A stretch of 43,556 bases of DNA from Bacillota bacterium. Its GTDB lineage: Bacteria; Bacillota; Dethiobacteria; DTU022. The translations under genes and the position numbers were made by a program. The notes beneath the pieces were generated by a model. The model did not search any database and had not been told where the DNA came from. It was given only the letters and a program-made list of their open reading frames with translations. The DNA lies in the NCBI GenBank assembly GCA_018400435.1, contig JAGYMW010000008.1:1-43556 (forward strand). The letters are read 5' to 3'. Below, one piece after another: positions 40,464 to 43,556 of this stretch (the first letter of the stretch is position 1; every line of letters begins with the position of its first letter).

Positions 40464-40549
40464 TCAAAGCAGATCTGGTAAAATAAGGAATAGTATTAGC
40501 CGATAAAAATAACTGTTTGTCAAAGCACCGGATCTATGTTAAAATAAGG
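40464..40549 (+). repeat. Imperfect direct duplication of a -10-like segment upstream of secG
   Basis: TCAAAGCA-GATCTGG-TAAAATAAGG (40464-40488) and TCAAAGCACCGGATCTATGTTAAAATAAGG (40520-40549). Confidence 0.5.
40517..40545 (+). promoter_or_regulatory. Candidate housekeeping-sigma promoter of secG
   Basis: TTGTCA (40517-40522), 17-nt spacer, TAAAAT (40540-40545). Confidence 0.6.
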
Positions 40550-40591
40550 TCTGTTCGCTATTCAGTGATAGTTTTTGGAGGTTAATGTAAA

Positions 40592-40816
40592 ATGATTGGG
40601 ATAGTGATTACCGTAATTTACTTGATTATATGCATCGCGTTGATTGGCATTGTGCTTTTGCAGTCCGGACGCAGCGCCGGCCTCGGTGCAATTGCGGGCG
40701 GTGCCCAGTCTTTGGTTGGTAAAAAGAAAGGGCTGGACGAGAAGCTGAGTAAAGTAACCACGTATGTGGCCATTGCTTTCATGCTCTTTACTATTTTGCT
40801 GGTAGTTATTAACTAA
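40592..40816 (+). CDS. secG: Preprotein translocase subunit SecG
   Basis: 74 aa, two TM segments, IVLLQSGRSAGLGAIAGGAQSLVGKKKG. Confidence 0.93.
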   Translation: MIGIVITVIYLIICIALIGIVLLQSGRSAGLGAIAGGAQSLVGKKKGLDEKLSKVTTYVAIAFMLFTILLVVIN

Positions 40817-40844
40817 CAGCAGTGTTTTGAAAAATATTATTGAC

Positions 40845-40880
40845 GGCAGGGGAGCCGGTTGTGTCCCCTGCCTTTTATTT
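40845..40880 (+). terminator. Intrinsic terminator after secG
   Basis: GGCAGGGGA (40845-40853) / TCCCCTGCC (40864-40872) followed by a T-rich tract. Confidence 0.85.
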
Positions 40881-40965
40881 TATCGGGGAAGGATTTATAA
40901 TGATAACAAGCACTAATTTAGACAGGCAATAAAATAAATGCCGCACGAAAGGCGTGGTTTAATAA

Positions 40966-43116
40966 TTGGAAAAGAGAAGTAATACCATGAAAGAGATTCA
41001 GAATAAAATTGAAATAATCTTAAAAGATCATAAAAAAAATGCTCTTACTGAAAGGGATCTCCTATCAGCCCTTGGACTGCAAAGCCAGGATAAAAAAGTT
41101 TTAGTTGACGAATTAAGAAAGATGGAGAATGATGGAAGGCTGATAAAAACCGCCCGCGGCCGTTATGGATTGCCCGAGCGTCTCAACTACCTGGCGGGAA
41201 TCCTGCAGGGTAACAAACGGGGTTTTGCCTTTCTCCGTCCGGATCTGAAGAGCGAAGATGTGTTCATCAGTGCCGATAACCTGAAGGGTGCTGCACACGG
41301 TGATCGGGTTATGGTTCGCCTTGAAAACAGAAAAAGAAGCAAAAAGCGCCGTGAAGGGACGGTCATTGGCATTCTTAAACGAGGCAGCAACCGTCTCGTG
41401 GGTACTCTTCACCGCGACAAGAAAAATTACTATGTTATTCCTGATGATCGGCGCTTTCCCGGTCCGGTCGTAGTTCCCTTTAAAAAAGTAAAGGGCCCTG
41501 AAATGGGCGACAAGGTTGTAGTGGAGATTGAAAAGTGGGGTCAGGGGACTAAACCGTCCAGGGGAAAAATTGTCGAACATTTCGGCCCCGCCGGTAGCCA
41601 GCTGACTGAGAAACTTGCTTTTTCCCACAAGTATGAGCTGCCCGGTGATTTTCCGCCCGCTGTTTTAAAGGCCCTGGACCTGCTTCCGGGTGAAGACGAA
41701 GTCGCCGAAGCGTTGTCAGCAGAAGGACGAGAAGATCTGCGCGACCTGAGAATGGTAACAATAGATGACGAGCTGGCCCGTGATTTTGACGATGCCGTAT
41801 CTTTACAGGAGCTCCCCGGCAGGAGCTGGCGATTGGGAGTTCACATTGCCGATGTTTCTCACTATGTGAGGGAAGGTAAACCCATAGACCGGGAAGCTTT
41901 TAAAAGGGGGACCAGTATTTACCTGGCGGAACGGGTTATTCACATGCTGCCGCCTGCACTTTCAGAAAATCTTTGCAGTTTGCAGTCGAACAAAAATCGT
42001 CTTGCCGTCAGTGTGATTATGGATATTGATGATCGGGGGGAGATGACCGGGGCCCGTTTTACACCCAGCCTGATCAAGGTAACCGAGCGATTAACATACC
42101 AGCAGGTTGAAGCATATTTAAAAGGGCAGCAAGAAAAGCCTGCTTTTAAAGATAAGTCGCTGAAAGAGATGCTGGACAATATGTCAACCCTGGCGGAAGT
42201 GCTGCGCAGGCGGCGCATGAAACGGGGAGCACTGGATCTTGATCTTCCCGAAGCGAGAATTGAGGTTGATAAAGAAGGAGTCCCTGTGACTATTGAAAAA
42301 CGGGTGATGGGGCGTTCCGAATCACTGATCGAAGAATTTATGATTTACTGTAATGAAGCAGTAGCGGGCTATCTGACCAGGGAAAAACGGCCCTGCATAT
42401 TCCGGGTGCATGCTGTTCCGGCCGAGGAAAAACTGGCCCAGCTCCGTGAAACCCTGACCCTGATGGGCATCGGGGCACTGTCCAACATAAAGATTCTGAA
42501 GCCTAAGCATTTAAACGGTCTCCTGGAGCATACGAGGGGAGAACGGACGGAAAAATTAGTCCGCTACCTGGTACTGCGCTCACTGCCGCAGGCCATGTAC
42601 AGTGCTGAGAACGAAGGGCATTTTGGCCTTGCTTCCCAGTACTACTGTCATTTTACATCGCCCATCCGGCGCTATCCCGACCTGGTGGTGCACCGTATTC
42701 TCAAGCAGCAGCTGTCTCCACAGGGATTGTCCGGTGAAAGAATCAAACGTCTGCAGGCCAGGTTGCCCGAAGTAGCTTTGCATTCATCAGAGAGAGAACG
42801 GGCCGCAGTGGAAGCTGAAAGAGCAGATGAAGAGATTAAAAAGGCGCAGTACATGGAACAAAAAATCGGTGAAGTTTATTCCGGTATCATCAATGGAGTG
42901 ACCAACTTCGGCCTTTTTGTCGAGCTTGACAATACCATAGAAGGCATGATCCCGGTCGTCGAGCTGGATGACGACTATTATGTTTATAATGAAAAGGCCG
43001 CTTCTCTGGTCGGCGAGAGAAAACGAAAAACCTACCGCCTGGGAGATGCCGTTAAAGTGCGGGTAATCAGGGCCAGCCGGGAAGAAGGGCAGGTCACCTT
43101 TGCCCCGGCAGAATAA
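40966..43116 (+). CDS. rnr: Ribonuclease R
   Basis: RNB motifs MVTIDDELARDFDDAVSLQEL, WRLGVHIADVSHYV, HFTSPIRRYPDLVVHRILKQQL; C-terminal S1 domain GVTNFGLFVELDNTIEGMIPV. Confidence 0.96.
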   Translation: MEKRSNTMKEIQNKIEIILKDHKKNALTERDLLSALGLQSQDKKVLVDELRKMENDGRLIKTARGRYGLPERLNYLAGILQGNKRGFAFLRPDLKSEDVFISADNLKGAAHGDRVMVRLENRKRSKKRREGTVIGILKRGSNRLVGTLHRDKKNYYVIPDDRRFPGPVVVPFKKVKGPEMGDKVVVEIEKWGQGTKPSRGKIVEHFGPAGSQLTEKLAFSHKYELPGDFPPAVLKALDLLPGEDEVAEALSAEGREDLRDLRMVTIDDELARDFDDAVSLQELPGRSWRLGVHIADVSHYVREGKPIDREAFKRGTSIYLAERVIHMLPPALSENLCSLQSNKNRLAVSVIMDIDDRGEMTGARFTPSLIKVTERLTYQQVEAYLKGQQEKPAFKDKSLKEMLDNMSTLAEVLRRRRMKRGALDLDLPEARIEVDKEGVPVTIEKRVMGRSESLIEEFMIYCNEAVAGYLTREKRPCIFRVHAVPAEEKLAQLRETLTLMGIGALSNIKILKPKHLNGLLEHTRGERTEKLVRYLVLRSLPQAMYSAENEGHFGLASQYYCHFTSPIRRYPDLVVHRILKQQLSPQGLSGERIKRLQARLPEVALHSSERERAAVEAERADEEIKKAQYMEQKIGEVYSGIINGVTNFGLFVELDNTIEGMIPVVELDDDYYVYNEKAASLVGERKRKTYRLGDAVKVRVIRASREEGQVTFAPAE

Positions 43117-43320
43117 AAATGAGTCAGGGGGACGGGGGTGGACATATTCCCAGCTTTATGTCTGTGACAGTGAGATGGGGGATTGGCACATATAGCTTTG
43201 CCCTGCGGGGGATTTGATTTTGTTATTTCCATTTTTTCCATCTTCGCGACGGAGTTGAAATATTAACTCAGCTGTATTAGCGTTGTATTCTTTTCAAAAA
43301 CAATTGCAGGGAGGCAAAAT

Positions 43321-43556
43321 GATGGATATTTTCAAGGTATTGGAAGAGCGGCATAGTGTCAGGAAATACCAACCCGACCCGGTACCGGTTGAGAAATTAA
43401 AGCGTGTCCTGGATGCGGCCCGGATTGCTCCATCATGGAAAAATTTGCAGTGCTGGCGGTTTATTATTGTAAGAGATCCTGAATTAAAAAAGCAGCTGGC
43501 CGAAAGTATGCCCACGACCAACCCTGCCCGGACGGCAGTCGGTAAAACAGCCCCTG
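43321..43556 (+). CDS. Nitroreductase family protein (truncated by window end)
   Basis: MDIFKVLEERHSVRKYQPDPVPVEKLKRVLDAARIAPSWKNLQCWRFIIVRDPELKKQL; no stop before the window end. RBS cagggagg upstream. Confidence 0.88.

Noticed and set aside
43176-43200. Possible sigma-54 -24/-12 promoter (TTGGCACATATAGCTTTGCC)
   Set aside because: TGGCAC is present but TTGC is 8 nt away rather than about 5, so the GG-N10-GC spacing fails.

Overview
The window is about 43.6 kb of Firmicutes-type chromosome with dense, mostly co-directional (+) genes. The left end is accessory. It has a decayed SRPBCC-like ORF, then two methylamine:corrinoid methyltransferase genes, mtbB and mttB. Each is interrupted by one in-frame TAG exactly where pyrrolysine (Pyl) sits in the archaeal enzymes, so naive ORF callers split both. 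Next come an MBL-fold hydrolase, a divergent amidinotransferase/dimethylargininase-type gene, a CooC/AcsF-type Ni-insertion ATPase, a phosphoribosyltransferase, and a SAM-I riboswitch upstream of metK. The rest is a conserved Firmicutes backbone: recD2, comF, hpf, an unusual NTP-transferase-like ORF, secA (with a large insertion), prfB (with a +1 programmed frameshift), yitT-like, ftsE, ftsX, M23 peptidase, ctp, a PDZ membrane protein, a GDT1-like protein, uvrB, uvrA, uvrC, a HAD hydrolase, rapZ, whiA, rpoN, pgk, tpiA, eno, secG, rnr, and a nitroreductase cut by the window edge. The main discoveries are the Pyl-dependent methylamine pair, the sparse use of TAG as a stop (3 of 32 genes, each with a nearby in-frame backup stop), the prfB recoding site, the extended SecA, and gene losses from otherwise conserved clusters (no yvcK, gap, cggR or gpm). 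No CRISPR array, rRNA, tRNA (including pylT) or intact transposase was recognised. All family calls come from reading motifs by eye; no database search was run.
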